Shown: one piece after another, positions 1-9,392 of the stretch | How positions within the stretch are numbered: position 1 is the stretch's first letter | How the letters are laid out: the number at the start of each line of letters is the position of its first letter | Source of the DNA: Fibrobacter sp. | Lineage (GTDB): Bacteria > Fibrobacterota > Fibrobacteria > Fibrobacterales > Fibrobacteraceae | Assembly: GCA_024689485.1 (NCBI GenBank) | Contig: JAILDK010000023.1 | Coordinates: 1 to 64,000 of the forward strand | Reading direction: 5' to 3' | Length of the DNA: 64,000 bases | Translations under genes and position numbers: made by a program | Notes under the pieces: generated by a model | Database searches by the model: none | Seen by the model: only the letters and a program-made list of their open reading frames with translations | Told to the model about the DNA's origin: nothing

Positions 1-601
1 TGATGTCGCCGTTGTAAAGGAGCGGGTGTTTGAGGCTTTGGGCAAAGGCTTCGAAACCCGCGACGTCGACATCTCCCTTGTACTGCTGCTTTCCGAGCCG
101 CGGATGGAGAGTCACGTGCGAAAGGGGAGTGTCGTTCAGCATCGGGAGCAAGGCAAGGCTCTCGCTCGAAGATTCAAGCCCGAGCCGCATTTTGAGGCTG
201 AAGGAAATGTTTGAAAGTTCGCCGATCCGTTGGAAGATAGGTTTAAGCTTTTCCGGCTGCGCTAAAAGGGCCGAACCGCGGCCCGATTTCGTCTGCATCG
301 GGTATGGGCATCCCAGATTCAAATCGATCTCCTTGCAGCCGAGATCTTCGAGAGTCTTTACCAGAATTTCAAATTCCGAAAGATCCTTGAAAATGATCTG
401 CGGAATTACATGATAACCCGGGCATTCTTCGCCCTGAATATCGTAAAGAAAGTCTTTGAAATCCTTTGCACGGGCTGCACCTTTTTCTTCGCGAATGAAA
501 GGCGTGTAATACGTGTGAATGCCGCCGACTAGGCGGGCGTGAGCCTTTCGATAAGCGGATTCGGTAAAACCTTGGAGCGGTGCAAAATGGATGGGTATCA
601 T
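1..601 (-). CDS. tRNA-dihydrouridine synthase family protein (C-terminal part cut by window edge)
   Basis: Minus-strand translation MIPIHFAPLQGFTESAYRKAHARLVGGIHTYYTPF...LGCKEIDLNLGCPYPMQTKSGRGSALL, typical Dus/FMN TIM-barrel motifs; ATG at 601. Confidence 0.8.
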   Translation of the reverse strand, partial: MIPIHFAPLQGFTESAYRKAHARLVGGIHTYYTPFIREEKGAARAKDFKDFLYDIQGEECPGYHVIPQIIFKDLSEFEILVKTLEDLGCKEIDLNLGCPYPMQTKSGRGSALLAQPEKLKPIFQRIGELSNISFSLKMRLGLESSSESLALLPMLNDTPLSHVTLHPRLGKQQYKGDVDVAGFEAFAQSLKHPLLYNGDI

Positions 602-613
602 GGTTTTACAAAT

Positions 614-2008
614 TTAATTGCTGATACCCTTGATTTTCATCTTGTTCTGGTACATATCGGCGTCGGCACGTTTGAAAATGGAATCGATCGTGTCGTCTTC
701 GGTGTATTCTGCAAGCCCGACGGCTGCGGAGTAACGCTTCCACGGTTCCTTGTCTTCTGCCTTTTGAGCTTTGCGGAAGGCGAGGCGAGCCTCTTCAAGG
801 AGCGCTTGGCGGTTTTCGAAGTCTCCGCCACCTTTCAAGAGAACGATGAATTCGTCGCCTCCAAAGCGGAAAATGGCGGAGTGCTTAAAGATTTTGCAAA
901 TAATCTGGCAACTTCCCAAAATGTAGCTGTCGCCCCGATCGTGTCCGTAGGAGTCGTTGATGTTCTTGAGATTGTTCAAATCGACCATGATGATGGCGAC
1001 ATCTGTTTTGCCCGCGCGGAGTTCGTGGTTGATGGATTTTCGCATTTCATCGTAGGCGATTTTGCTTCCGACATGGGTCAGGGCGTCGCGGTAGGCGAGC
1101 ATGGTCATGCCGGCTGCCTTTTCTTGGGCGTTCTTGGCATCTTCTTCGGCGGAAATACTCGTTTGAATGTATTCGCGCATGTCCGAAGCCATTTGGTTGA
1201 TGGCATCGGAAAGGGATTCAACTTCGTTTTCCGTGTGGATTTCGGGTTGTTCAAAGGTGATGGCGTTCGGGTCTTTTTTGCCGTGGCATTTCTTTGCGAA
1301 GTTGTGTGCGCTTTTTTCGAGCTGCTGAATAGGTCCTGTCACGTTGCGGTGGAGCCAAATGATGAGCAAAATGCCAAAGAGCAAGCCGAGGGCGAGCGTC
1401 AAGACGACGTTGATGGTGACGTAGGAATTGACGGTCTTGTGCAACAGCTCAATGGAAATGTCGGCGCACATCAGGCCGAACGCTTTGTCTTTGGAATTTC
1501 TTAGGGGCTTACAAGCGGTGTAAGCGGCTCCCCAGTCGGAATCTTCTTCAAAGTAGACGATCTCGTTTCCGTTCATGACCTGCTGGTATTGTTTGAGAAC
1601 TTCTGGCGTGTAACCGGAGTCCGGCTTCATCAGCGGAAGGTCTTCTTCGCCGCGCGCGCGTTCCTCGGCGCTGGTGCCGGAGCAGATATTGTACATGAAG
1701 CTATCGGCGGGATAGATGATGTACAGGTAGAAAAGGTTGAAGTCGTCCACCATCTTGTTTTGGAGTTGCTGGAGTTCTTCGTACTTGGCGGAGCGTTCCT
1801 TGGTTTGGACGTTATTGTAAAGATCGTCCTTGTCGATCTGATTTTCTAAAAATTGGATGACGGTCGCTAAGTGTTCGTCATAGCGCGTATAGAGGGACTT
1901 GGAAAAAGTCAGGTAGGATTGAATCGATAGGATTAAACACGTGAACGAAATGAACACGGCTGCACCAAAGACCAAAATTCGTTGAATTGGTTTCTTTTTA
2001 TGATTCAT
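614..2008 (-). CDS. Membrane-anchored GGDEF diguanylate cyclase (periplasmic sensor + HAMP-like + GGDEF)
   Basis: FRFGGDEFIVLLKG motif, two TM segments; likely start MNHKKKPIQ at 2008. Confidence 0.88.
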   Translation of the reverse strand: MNHKKKPIQRILVFGAAVFISFTCLILSIQSYLTFSKSLYTRYDEHLATVIQFLENQIDKDDLYNNVQTKERSAKYEELQQLQNKMVDDFNLFYLYIIYPADSFMYNICSGTSAEERARGEEDLPLMKPDSGYTPEVLKQYQQVMNGNEIVYFEEDSDWGAAYTACKPLRNSKDKAFGLMCADISIELLHKTVNSYVTINVVLTLALGLLFGILLIIWLHRNVTGPIQQLEKSAHNFAKKCHGKKDPNAITFEQPEIHTENEVESLSDAINQMASDMREYIQTSISAEEDAKNAQEKAAGMTMLAYRDALTHVGSKIAYDEMRKSINHELRAGKTDVAIIMVDLNNLKNINDSYGHDRGDSYILGSCQIICKIFKHSAIFRFGGDEFIVLLKGGGDFENRQALLEEARLAFRKAQKAEDKEPWKRYSAAVGLAEYTEDDTIDSIFKRADADMYQNKMKIKGISN

Positions 2009-2140
2009 GACTGCATTGCTCCCTTCCCATAATTTAATCCCGAAAGAGAGGAAAAAAATACCCGCCAAGCTTGTTTTTTACTTAAAAAGGCGAAAAAAGC
2101 CTTTCTCTTGCTCATAGATGAGCGTTTTACTATCTTTTCG

Positions 2141-2164
2141 GCGAAATGAATGAGAATCATTCGC
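2141..2164. promoter_or_regulatory. Candidate Fur-superfamily (Zur-like) operator overlapping start codon of Zn operon
   Basis: Imperfect palindrome GCGAA(A)TGA-ATGAGAA-TCATTCGC; core ATGAGAATCATT resembles Fur-box. Confidence 0.45.
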
Positions 2165-2460
2165 AAATTTTGAAGTTGATTTTGTCCAAACGTCTTTTGG
2201 CGATTCTTCTTTGTGCGCTTTTCTTGTTCGTTTTTGCGTTCCCGATTTTGAAGGCGGATCATCATTGTTCGCATTCGGACCACTGTGCGACTTGTGCGGT
2301 GATCCAGGCGATTCAGGATACGCTGAACAGTTCGGATCTGGGAACGGTTGTGACGGTCGTGGTGCTGTTCGTTTTTGCCCTGGTGCGCAAGGAAGCGTTC
2401 CGGGAAATAAGCGTTCCGAAGCTCACGCTGATCGGTCTTAAAGTCCGACTCGACAATTAG
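2146..2460 (+). CDS. Small membrane protein with His/Cys-rich motif (HHCSHSDHCATC), first gene of Zn transport operon
   Basis: 104 aa ORF, two hydrophobic segments, immediately upstream of znuA-like gene. Confidence 0.65.
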   Translation: MNENHSQILKLILSKRLLAILLCALFLFVFAFPILKADHHCSHSDHCATCAVIQAIQDTLNSSDLGTVVTVVVLFVFALVRKEAFREISVPKLTLIGLKVRLDN

Positions 2461-2512
2461 AGATTCTCCAAAGAGTTTTTGAATTTGCAGGCTGAAAGAC
2501 ATTCAGCTGTGG

Positions 2513-3658
2513 ATGCCGTTATTGTTCAAATATTGGAGAATTACCTTGAAAAAGAATTGGATTCTTTTCTCGGCTTTGGCAATTTTTGCCTTTGCCATCC
2601 TCGGCTGCGATTCGCAAGTGAAGCAGCAAAAGCGTCTGTCCATTGTGGCGACAACCTTCCCGGATTATGACTGGGTGAAAAATCTCGTGGGAGATGACTC
2701 CCTCTTTGAAATCACGCTCCTCGAAAAGGGCGTGGATCTGCACAGTTTTGAACCGACCCCGGAAAACATTTTACAAATTTCCAAGGCGGACCTTTTTATT
2801 TACGTCGGCGGTGAATCCGATGAATGGGTGGAAAAGGCTCTCGAAAATCCGCAGAACCCGAACCGTAAAGTGGTGAACATGCTTCACGTGCTCGGCGACA
2901 AGGTGAAGGCGGAAGAGCACGTCGAAGGCATGGAAGAAGGCCATCATCACCACCATCATCATGAACATGCGGAAGATCATGACGATGACCACGAACACCA
3001 TGAACACGCGGAAGATCATGACGATGACCACGAGCATCATGAACACGCGGAAGATCATGACGATGACCATGAACATCATGAACACGCAGAACACCACGAA
3101 CATGAGGAACATCATCATGAAGATGGCGAAGAAATGGATGAGCATGTCTGGCTGTCCCTTCAAAATGCGTCGATTCTCGTACGACACATCGCGGATTCCC
3201 TCGTGGTTCTTTCCCCAGAAAAGAAGGAGATGATCCTCGCCAACGCACAGTCTTACATCGAAAAGTTGAATGCTCTGGATGCGGATTACATCAAGGCTGT
3301 CGTTCCGGGCAAGGCAATCCTCTTCGGTGACCGCTTCCCGTTCCGCTACCTCGTCGAAGATTACCACATCCCGTACTTCGCCGCTTTTACAGGCTGCTCG
3401 GCAGAAACCGAAGCGAGCTTCAAAACGATCGCCTTCCTTGCGAAAAAGGTCGACGAACTCCATTTGAACACGATTCTCGTTCTGGAAAATCGCAGCCACA
3501 AGATCGCGGAAACGATCCGTGAAAACACCGCTTCCAAGGATCAGAAGATTCTGCAGATGCATTCCATCCAGTCGATTTCCGACGTGGATTTGCAGAACGG
3601 AGTCAGCTACTACGAATTGATGAAGCAGAACTTGGAAACGCTGAAAAAAGCCTTATGA
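2513..3658 (+). CDS. znuA: Zinc ABC transporter substrate-binding lipoprotein with long His/Asp-rich loop
   Basis: ZnuA/TroA family: lipobox FAILGC, TTFPDYDWVKNLVG, EHVWLS, HHHHHHH/EHAEDHDDDHEH loop. Confidence 0.92.
   Translation: MPLLFKYWRITLKKNWILFSALAIFAFAILGCDSQVKQQKRLSIVATTFPDYDWVKNLVGDDSLFEITLLEKGVDLHSFEPTPENILQISKADLFIYVGGESDEWVEKALENPQNPNRKVVNMLHVLGDKVKAEEHVEGMEEGHHHHHHHEHAEDHDDDHEHHEHAEDHDDDHEHHEHAEDHDDDHEHHEHAEHHEHEEHHHEDGEEMDEHVWLSLQNASILVRHIADSLVVLSPEKKEMILANAQSYIEKLNALDADYIKAVVPGKAILFGDRFPFRYLVEDYHIPYFAAFTGCSAETEASFKTIAFLAKKVDELHLNTILVLENRSHKIAETIRENTASKDQKILQMHSIQSISDVDLQNGVSYYELMKQNLETLKKAL
2961..3090 (+). repeat. 39-bp tandem repeat encoding HEHAEDHDDDHEH metal-binding loop units (about 3 copies)
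   Basis: Direct reading: gaacatgcggaagatcatgacgatgaccac... repeated with near identity. Confidence 0.85.
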
Positions 3659-4317
3659 TCTTTGAAGCCGAAAACTTAGTTGTAGGCTACCATAAAAAGC
3701 CCGTGACGATGGAGATGAACTTCTCCGTCGCCGCTGGCGATTTTCTTTGTATTGTCGGAACGAACGGAGCTGGAAAATCGACGCTCTTAAAGACATTGCT
3801 CGGCCTTGAACGTCCGGTTTCGGGCGATATCCGCTTTCAGGTTTCCCGCAAAGAAATCGGTTACCTGCCGCAACAAAATCGCATTTCGAAAAATTTCCCG
3901 GCGACCGCTTTTGAAATTGTCCTTTCGGGACGCAATTCGCATCGCGGCTGGAAACCTTTCTATTCCGCAAAAGACAAGTCCATTGCGCTGCAGAATATGG
4001 AACGCTTGAACATCCGGGAGCACGCAGACCAGTGCCTGCGAGAACTTTCGGGCGGTTTACAGCAACGCGTTCTGCTGGCCCGCGCCTTGAGCGCCGGCGA
4101 CAAGCTTCTTTTTTTAGATGAACCCGTGGCAAGCCTCGATCCGGAAGCGACCGCGGACTTTTATAAGCTCTTGAAAACTTTGAATGAAACCGGTCTCACG
4201 ATCGTGATGGTGACGCACGATGTGCAGGACGGTCTTGAATACGCAAGCAAGGTCCTTCGAGTGGGAAGACCGAACTTCTTTGGATCGTTGGAGGAGTACC
4301 GTGCCCGATTTGCTTGA
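3655..4317 (+). CDS. znuC: Zinc ABC transporter ATP-binding protein
   Basis: Walker A GTNGAGKST, LSGG, Walker B LLFLDEP; overlaps znuA stop. Confidence 0.93.
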   Translation: MIFEAENLVVGYHKKPVTMEMNFSVAAGDFLCIVGTNGAGKSTLLKTLLGLERPVSGDIRFQVSRKEIGYLPQQNRISKNFPATAFEIVLSGRNSHRGWKPFYSAKDKSIALQNMERLNIREHADQCLRELSGGLQQRVLLARALSAGDKLLFLDEPVASLDPEATADFYKLLKTLNETGLTIVMVTHDVQDGLEYASKVLRVGRPNFFGSLEEYRARFA

Positions 4318-5140
4318 AACCTTTGTGAGCTATTTGCAGTATGGCTTTGTGCAGCGTGCTTTTATCGTTGGTGTGCTGATTTCCCTTTGCGCCTCTCTCC
4401 TTGGGGTGATGCTCGTATTCCGCCGCTTTTCGTATTTGGGCGATAGCCTTTCGCATGTCGCGTTCGGGGCGATGGCGATTGCGGCGGCGTTGAACTTTTC
4501 CGATGAGCTGCTCGTGATGCTGCCGGTGACGGTCCTTTGCGCGGTCTTTTTGCTGCGGTCGGGGAACGGGGCGTTTATCAAGGGAGATGCTTCGATTGCG
4601 ATGATTTCTGTGGGAAGCCTGGCGATGGGCTATTTGCTCATGAACCTGTTTTCGAAGAAGGCGAACCTGAGCGGGGACGTTTGCTCAACGCTTTTCGGTT
4701 CGACGTCGATTCTTACATTGAGCTCTTTCGATACGGTTCTCTGTGCGACGCTTTCGGTACTCGTGATCCTCTTTTTTGTGTTCTTTTACCACCAGATTTT
4801 TGCGGTGATTTTTGATGAAACCTTTGCGAAGGCTTCGGGCGTGCGAGTGGGGAACTTTAACACGATCGTGGCGATTGTGATTGCGGCGGTGATCGTGTTT
4901 GCGATGCGGCTTGTCGGTTCGCTGCTCGTTTCGGCGCTCATCATTTTCCCGACGGTATCCGCGATGCGCGTTTTCAAATCGTTCCGCGGGGTGACCCTGT
5001 TCGCCGTGTTGCTTTCGGCCTTTTGCACCACCTTGGGTATTGTGATTGCGATTCTTGCGGGCACGCCTGTGGGTTCGACGATCGTGGGGGCAAATATCGT
5101 CGTGTTTTTGCTCTGCTCGGTCTTCCGGAGGGTCAAGTGA
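4301..5140 (+). CDS. znuB: Zinc ABC transporter permease
   Basis: ABC-3 permease family sequence (GVMLVFRRFSYLGDSLSHVAFGAMA); GTG start overlapping znuC stop. Confidence 0.92.
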   Translation: MPDLLETFVSYLQYGFVQRAFIVGVLISLCASLLGVMLVFRRFSYLGDSLSHVAFGAMAIAAALNFSDELLVMLPVTVLCAVFLLRSGNGAFIKGDASIAMISVGSLAMGYLLMNLFSKKANLSGDVCSTLFGSTSILTLSSFDTVLCATLSVLVILFFVFFYHQIFAVIFDETFAKASGVRVGNFNTIVAIVIAAVIVFAMRLVGSLLVSALIIFPTVSAMRVFKSFRGVTLFAVLLSAFCTTLGIVIAILAGTPVGSTIVGANIVVFLLCSVFRRVK

Positions 5141-5532
5141 ATTTCTGGAAAGCGCTCCTGTTGGCGGGCGGAATTTTTTCGACTGCATCCGTGTTTGCGG
5201 AAAAGCCTTTGGACCTGAGCCGGATGAGTTCGACGATGGTCTTTGCGAAGCTTTACGAAATCGGAACTTCGCCGGAGGAGTACAAGGGCAAGATTATGCG
5301 GGTGGAAGGCGTTTACCAGGTCGCGAAGGACGAGGTGGACGGCAAAAATTACCACGTGCTTTTGATTTCCGATGCGGCGGCGTGTTGCAGCTTTAGCTTT
5401 GAAGTCCAGTGGCTGCCGAATGAAAAACTCCCTCGGAAAGGGAGTCGTGTCATTGTGGAAGGATTTTTCGGCTTTATTTATGACGATCCGGCGATCATTC
5501 CGCAGTTGAGAATGGCGAGGGTCGTCCGTTAA
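5137..5532 (+). CDS. Secreted Zn-operon accessory protein (DAAACCSFSFEVQW motif)
   Basis: GTG start overlapping znuB stop, signal peptide, CC motif. Confidence 0.6.
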   Translation: MNFWKALLLAGGIFSTASVFAEKPLDLSRMSSTMVFAKLYEIGTSPEEYKGKIMRVEGVYQVAKDEVDGKNYHVLLISDAAACCSFSFEVQWLPNEKLPRKGSRVIVEGFFGFIYDDPAIIPQLRMARVVR

Positions 5533-5559
5533 GCGAAAAGGCTTTTGGACGGAAAGCTT

Positions 5560-6465
5560 TTACGAGCAGCGGATAATCCGTCCGATGCGCAGAATGGACT
5601 TTTTGCCAAGACCGTTCAGCTTGCGCAGGCGGCTCACGCTCGTGTGGTACTTGCGCGCGATCTTTCCGAGAGTATCTCCCGGGCGCACCTTGTGGTAGCG
5701 GTGCTTGCTCGCTTCTTTTTGCAGAGCGGCGTATTCGCCTTCAAAAACGACCGTCGGCAGTTTGATCTTTTCTTGCACGATCGAATGGTTCGCAAAATCG
5801 AAATAGTCGTTCGGATTCAACGGAATTTCACCGATGCGCATTTCAAAATGCAGGTGCGGACCCGTGGACCGACCCGTGCTGCCGCCGAGACCGATGACTT
5901 CACCCGCTTCGACCATTTGACCGACCTTGACGAACTGCTTCGAAAGGTGCGCATAGACGGTGCGGGTGACACCGCAGCCCGTATGTTCTAATACAATGTA
6001 ACGGCCATAGCCGCGGCGTTCGTAACGGACCCGTGTGACGCGTCCCGGGAATGCGGCTCGGATGGTATCGCCGCGGCGAAGTCCGATGTCGATGCCCTTG
6101 TGGATGCGGTAATGTCTAAATCCGAACGGGGAAGTGATACGCGTGCTTTCGAGTGGAAGAGCGGCCTGGGTCATGTCGATTTCAATCGTGTCGATCTGCG
6201 GAGCTTCGGCGACGGAATCGATCATGTTGTCGATGGAAGAGGCTTCGTCCAAAAATTCGTCCGGTTCGCTGCCTTCCGGGCCGGCATTGAATCCGGGAAG
6301 GAACGGTGCAAAAACGTTCGAGTCGGAATCTTCTACAGGGGATTCTTCGTGAAGGATTGTGTTCACGGACGGGCTGTAGGAGACGATTTCTTCACTCGGA
6401 TAAATGTCCGCGGCAAAGGCGCTTGCGGCAAAAATGGCTGTGATTACAGAAATCGCTTTTCTCAT
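5560..6465 (-). CDS. M23 family metallopeptidase with C-terminal LysM domain
   Basis: SPFGFRHYRIHKGIDIG...GSTGRSTGPHLHFEMR; C-term HKVRPGDTLGKIARKYHTSVSRLRKLNGL. Confidence 0.92.
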   Translation of the reverse strand: MRKAISVITAIFAASAFAADIYPSEEIVSYSPSVNTILHEESPVEDSDSNVFAPFLPGFNAGPEGSEPDEFLDEASSIDNMIDSVAEAPQIDTIEIDMTQAALPLESTRITSPFGFRHYRIHKGIDIGLRRGDTIRAAFPGRVTRVRYERRGYGRYIVLEHTGCGVTRTVYAHLSKQFVKVGQMVEAGEVIGLGGSTGRSTGPHLHFEMRIGEIPLNPNDYFDFANHSIVQEKIKLPTVVFEGEYAALQKEASKHRYHKVRPGDTLGKIARKYHTSVSRLRKLNGLGKKSILRIGRIIRCS

Positions 6466-6638
6466 AGGTAGGTGCAAAATAAAAATTTTAGGGGAGATGT
6501 AAAGCTTGCGGAAGGAGCGCTTCGGGGGGTGTTCAGCCCTTAGACGGCGTTTTCTTGCTATATTTGGCAAAAGTCAGGGCCTATCATCCAGGTAGGTTCC
6601 TAGTCGCGCCCCAAAAGGGGCTCTAAAAGGATTATATC

Positions 6639-8048
6639 ATGGCAAAGAAAGTCCAGGATGCTCTTAAGGACATCATTTCCCTCTGCAAACGCCGCGGTTT
6701 TATTTTCCCGGGTTCCGAAATTTATGACGGCCTCGCCAATACTTGGGACTACGGTCCGTATGGTGTGGAACTCAAGCGCAACATCAAGAACCTCTGGTGG
6801 AAGAAGTTCGTGACGAGCCGTAAGGACGTGCTCGGCCTCGACAGCTCCATTCTTTTGAACCCGCGCGTGTGGAAGGCTTCTGGCCACGTGGGCAACTTCA
6901 GTGACCCGCTCGTGGACTGCCTCGCTTGCCATGAACGTTTCCGCGCTGACCAGCTCCTCGAAGAAAAGCTCGGCGAAGGCTGCTGCGCTGGTAAGAATTT
7001 TGACGAAGTCCACCAGATGATGATGGACAATAAGATCGAATGCCCGACCTGCGGCAAGACTGAATGGACCAAGCCGCGCGCTTTCAACCTCATGTTCCAG
7101 ACCGAAATCGGCGTGATCGAAGGCGAAGGCAACAAGGTTTATCTCCGTCCGGAAACCGCTCAGGGTATCTTTGTCGACTTCAAGAACATCGTCGACAACG
7201 TTCGCCCGAAGATCCCGTTTGGCGTGGGCCAGATCGGTAAGAGCTTCCGTAACGAAATTACCCCGGGTAACTTCATTTTCCGTACCCGCGAATTCGAACA
7301 GATGGAACTCGAATTCTTCTGCGAACCGGGCACCGAACTCGACTGGTACAACTTCTGGCGTAAGTACTGCTTCGACTGGCTCGTGAACGATCTCGGCGTG
7401 AACAAGGAAAAGCTCCGCCTCCGCGAACATGCGAAGGAAGAACTTTCTCACTACTCGAACGGTACGACCGACGTCGAATACGAATTCCCGTTCGGCTGGG
7501 GCGAACTCTGGGGCATTGCAAGCCGCACCAACTACGACTTGACCCAGCACCAGAACGAATCCAAGGTGAAGCAGGAATACATCGACCCGGTGCAGAACAA
7601 GCGTTACATTCCGTACGTTGTCGAACCGTCCCTCGGTGTGGAACGTCTTCTCCTCGTCCTTCTCTGCGACGCATACGAAGTCCAGAAGCTCGAAAACGAC
7701 GAACGTACCGTGCTCCACTTCGACCCGAAGATCGCTCCGGTGAAGGTGGCCGTTCTTCCGCTCGTCAAGAAGGGCAAGGTCAAGGAAAAGGCTGAAGAAA
7801 TTTACCAGAAGCTTTTGAACCACTGGAACGTCGAATATGACGAAACCCAGTCCATCGGTAAGCGCTACCGTCGTCAGGACGAACTCGGCACGCCGTTCTG
7901 CGTGACGGTCGACTTCGACACCGTGGGCGAAGGCGAATCCGATCCGGCAAAGCTCGGCTACGTGACAGTCCGCGAACGCGACTCCATGAAGCAGGAACTG
8001 GTGAAGATCGACGAACTCGAAAGCTGGCTCGCTGCTCACTTGATCTAA
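6639..8048 (+). CDS. glyQS: Glycyl-tRNA synthetase (single-chain, eukaryote/archaeal-type GlyQS)
   Basis: RGFIFPGSEIYDGLANTWDYGPYGVELKRNIK... full-length class II motifs. Confidence 0.95.
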   Translation: MAKKVQDALKDIISLCKRRGFIFPGSEIYDGLANTWDYGPYGVELKRNIKNLWWKKFVTSRKDVLGLDSSILLNPRVWKASGHVGNFSDPLVDCLACHERFRADQLLEEKLGEGCCAGKNFDEVHQMMMDNKIECPTCGKTEWTKPRAFNLMFQTEIGVIEGEGNKVYLRPETAQGIFVDFKNIVDNVRPKIPFGVGQIGKSFRNEITPGNFIFRTREFEQMELEFFCEPGTELDWYNFWRKYCFDWLVNDLGVNKEKLRLREHAKEELSHYSNGTTDVEYEFPFGWGELWGIASRTNYDLTQHQNESKVKQEYIDPVQNKRYIPYVVEPSLGVERLLLVLLCDAYEVQKLENDERTVLHFDPKIAPVKVAVLPLVKKGKVKEKAEEIYQKLLNHWNVEYDETQSIGKRYRRQDELGTPFCVTVDFDTVGEGESDPAKLGYVTVRERDSMKQELVKIDELESWLAAHLI

Positions 8049-8073
8049 TCGAGTGACAAAGAGGAGGGTTGCA

Positions 8074-8241
8074 ATGGAAAAGATCCGCATGGCAAAGCAG
8101 AAGGTTCTGGACTTTCGCGAAAAGATTCAGGACCTTTCCAAGCCAAAGAAACTGTTGCTCATTATTCTTGTGCTCGCAGTTCCTGCGGGGATCGCCATTG
8201 CAACTGCACTTCTCGTACTTTGGAAGGGTAAAAAGAAGTAA
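8074..8241 (+). CDS. Small single-pass membrane protein
   Basis: 55 aa, MEKIRMAKQKVLDFREKIQDLSKPKKLLLIILVLAVPAGIAIATALLVLWKGKKK; RBS gaggagg upstream. Confidence 0.6.
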   Translation: MEKIRMAKQKVLDFREKIQDLSKPKKLLLIILVLAVPAGIAIATALLVLWKGKKK

Positions 8242-9392
8242 TGCGTCTTTCCAAAAGACTTCCGGAGGATCTTTCAGATTCTCCTTTTTTTTCGCAGCTT
8301 TCAAGGCTAAAGCGAACGGTGCAAGGCTATACGGACTTGACAGTCTCAAGCCCGCTCCGTACAGGACAAGCCTTTGACCTGGATGCCGTTTTACCGCAGA
8401 CCCTAGAAAAGTTTTCTACCTGGAATCCGGATGCCTGCGGCTGGGAAGAAGCTCGCCAGGCGGTTTCCAAATACTACGCAGACCGAGGCGGAAATTTTGA
8501 CGCGGAAGATATTCAGCTGACCGCGAGCACGAGCGAAGCCTATTCGATTCTTTTCAAGACGCTTTGCAATCCGGGCGATACGATTTTAACGCCGCTTCCG
8601 GGGTACCCGCTTTTGGACTCTTTGGCGGCTCTTGAATTTTTGAAGACCGCTCCGTATTTTGCCGAACTCGACAACGGAAACTGGAAGCTCGATTCCGATT
8701 CGCTGTATGCGTTCCCGCCGAATACCAAGATTTTACTGATCGTTTCCCCGAACAATCCGACGGGCCATGTCCTTTCGAAAAAGGAATGGGCGGATGCCGT
8801 GGAATTCGCGTCCCGCGAAGATATGGCGATTGTCGTGGACGAAGTTTTTAGCGATTTTATTTATGACGGCTCGGAACGCCCGTGGAACTGGGATTCGAAA
8901 GATGTACCCGTGTTCTTCCTCGGAGGGTTTTCCAAGTCGGTCGGTTCGCCGCAGTTGAAGCTCGGCTGGATCGCTTACCGGGCCGGGCGTTTGGGAAGTT
9001 CCTTAAAGCCTGCGCTCGAATATGTGGCGGATGCTTACCTGAGCGTCGCGTCTCCCGCGTTTTCTTTGGCTGCTCCGATGCTAGAAAAGTCTCTTGCTTA
9101 CGAGAAGACGATCGAAGAGCGTATTCGGAAAAATCTGGAAATTCTGCGCAAGCGTTTTCCGTCGACGGACGTGATGCCGCATGTGCAGGGTGGCTGGTAT
9201 GCGGCTTTGCATTTTGAAGATGCGGATGACGAAGAACTCACGCTTCGCCTGTTGGAAAAGGCGAAGGTCCTTGTGCAGCCGGGATTCTTCTTTGATTTTG
9301 ACGAAGACGGCTGGATTGTAGTGAGCCTGCTTTCCGAAAACGAAACCTTTGCCGCCGCGGTGGAACGCCTTTACTTGGAAGTCGCGGAGTAG
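8241..9392 (+). CDS. PLP-dependent aminotransferase class I/II
   Basis: VSPNNPTGHVLSKKEW, GGFSKSVGSPQLKLGW PLP-lysine motif. Confidence 0.9.
   Translation: MRLSKRLPEDLSDSPFFSQLSRLKRTVQGYTDLTVSSPLRTGQAFDLDAVLPQTLEKFSTWNPDACGWEEARQAVSKYYADRGGNFDAEDIQLTASTSEAYSILFKTLCNPGDTILTPLPGYPLLDSLAALEFLKTAPYFAELDNGNWKLDSDSLYAFPPNTKILLIVSPNNPTGHVLSKKEWADAVEFASREDMAIVVDEVFSDFIYDGSERPWNWDSKDVPVFFLGGFSKSVGSPQLKLGWIAYRAGRLGSSLKPALEYVADAYLSVASPAFSLAAPMLEKSLAYEKTIEERIRKNLEILRKRFPSTDVMPHVQGGWYAALHFEDADDEELTLRLLEKAKVLVQPGFFFDFDEDGWIVVSLLSENETFAAAVERLYLEVAE

Noticed and set aside
539-1504. Long + strand ORF antisense to the GGDEF gene
   Set aside because: Shadow ORF; low-complexity antisense translation, real GGDEF motifs on the minus strand.
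2961-3120. Repeat array considered as CRISPR
   Set aside because: Repeats are contiguous, in-frame and encode the His-rich ZnuA loop; no spacers. No CRISPR array seen elsewhere.
6604-6623. GCCCC-AAAA-GGGGC hairpin upstream of glyQS considered as a T-box or riboswitch
   Set aside because: No T-box core (TGGNACCGCG) or glycine riboswitch features; too short to support a call.
6600-8090. 496-aa minus ORF antisense to glyQS
   Set aside because: Antisense shadow of a highly biased coding sequence; no RBS or domain motifs.
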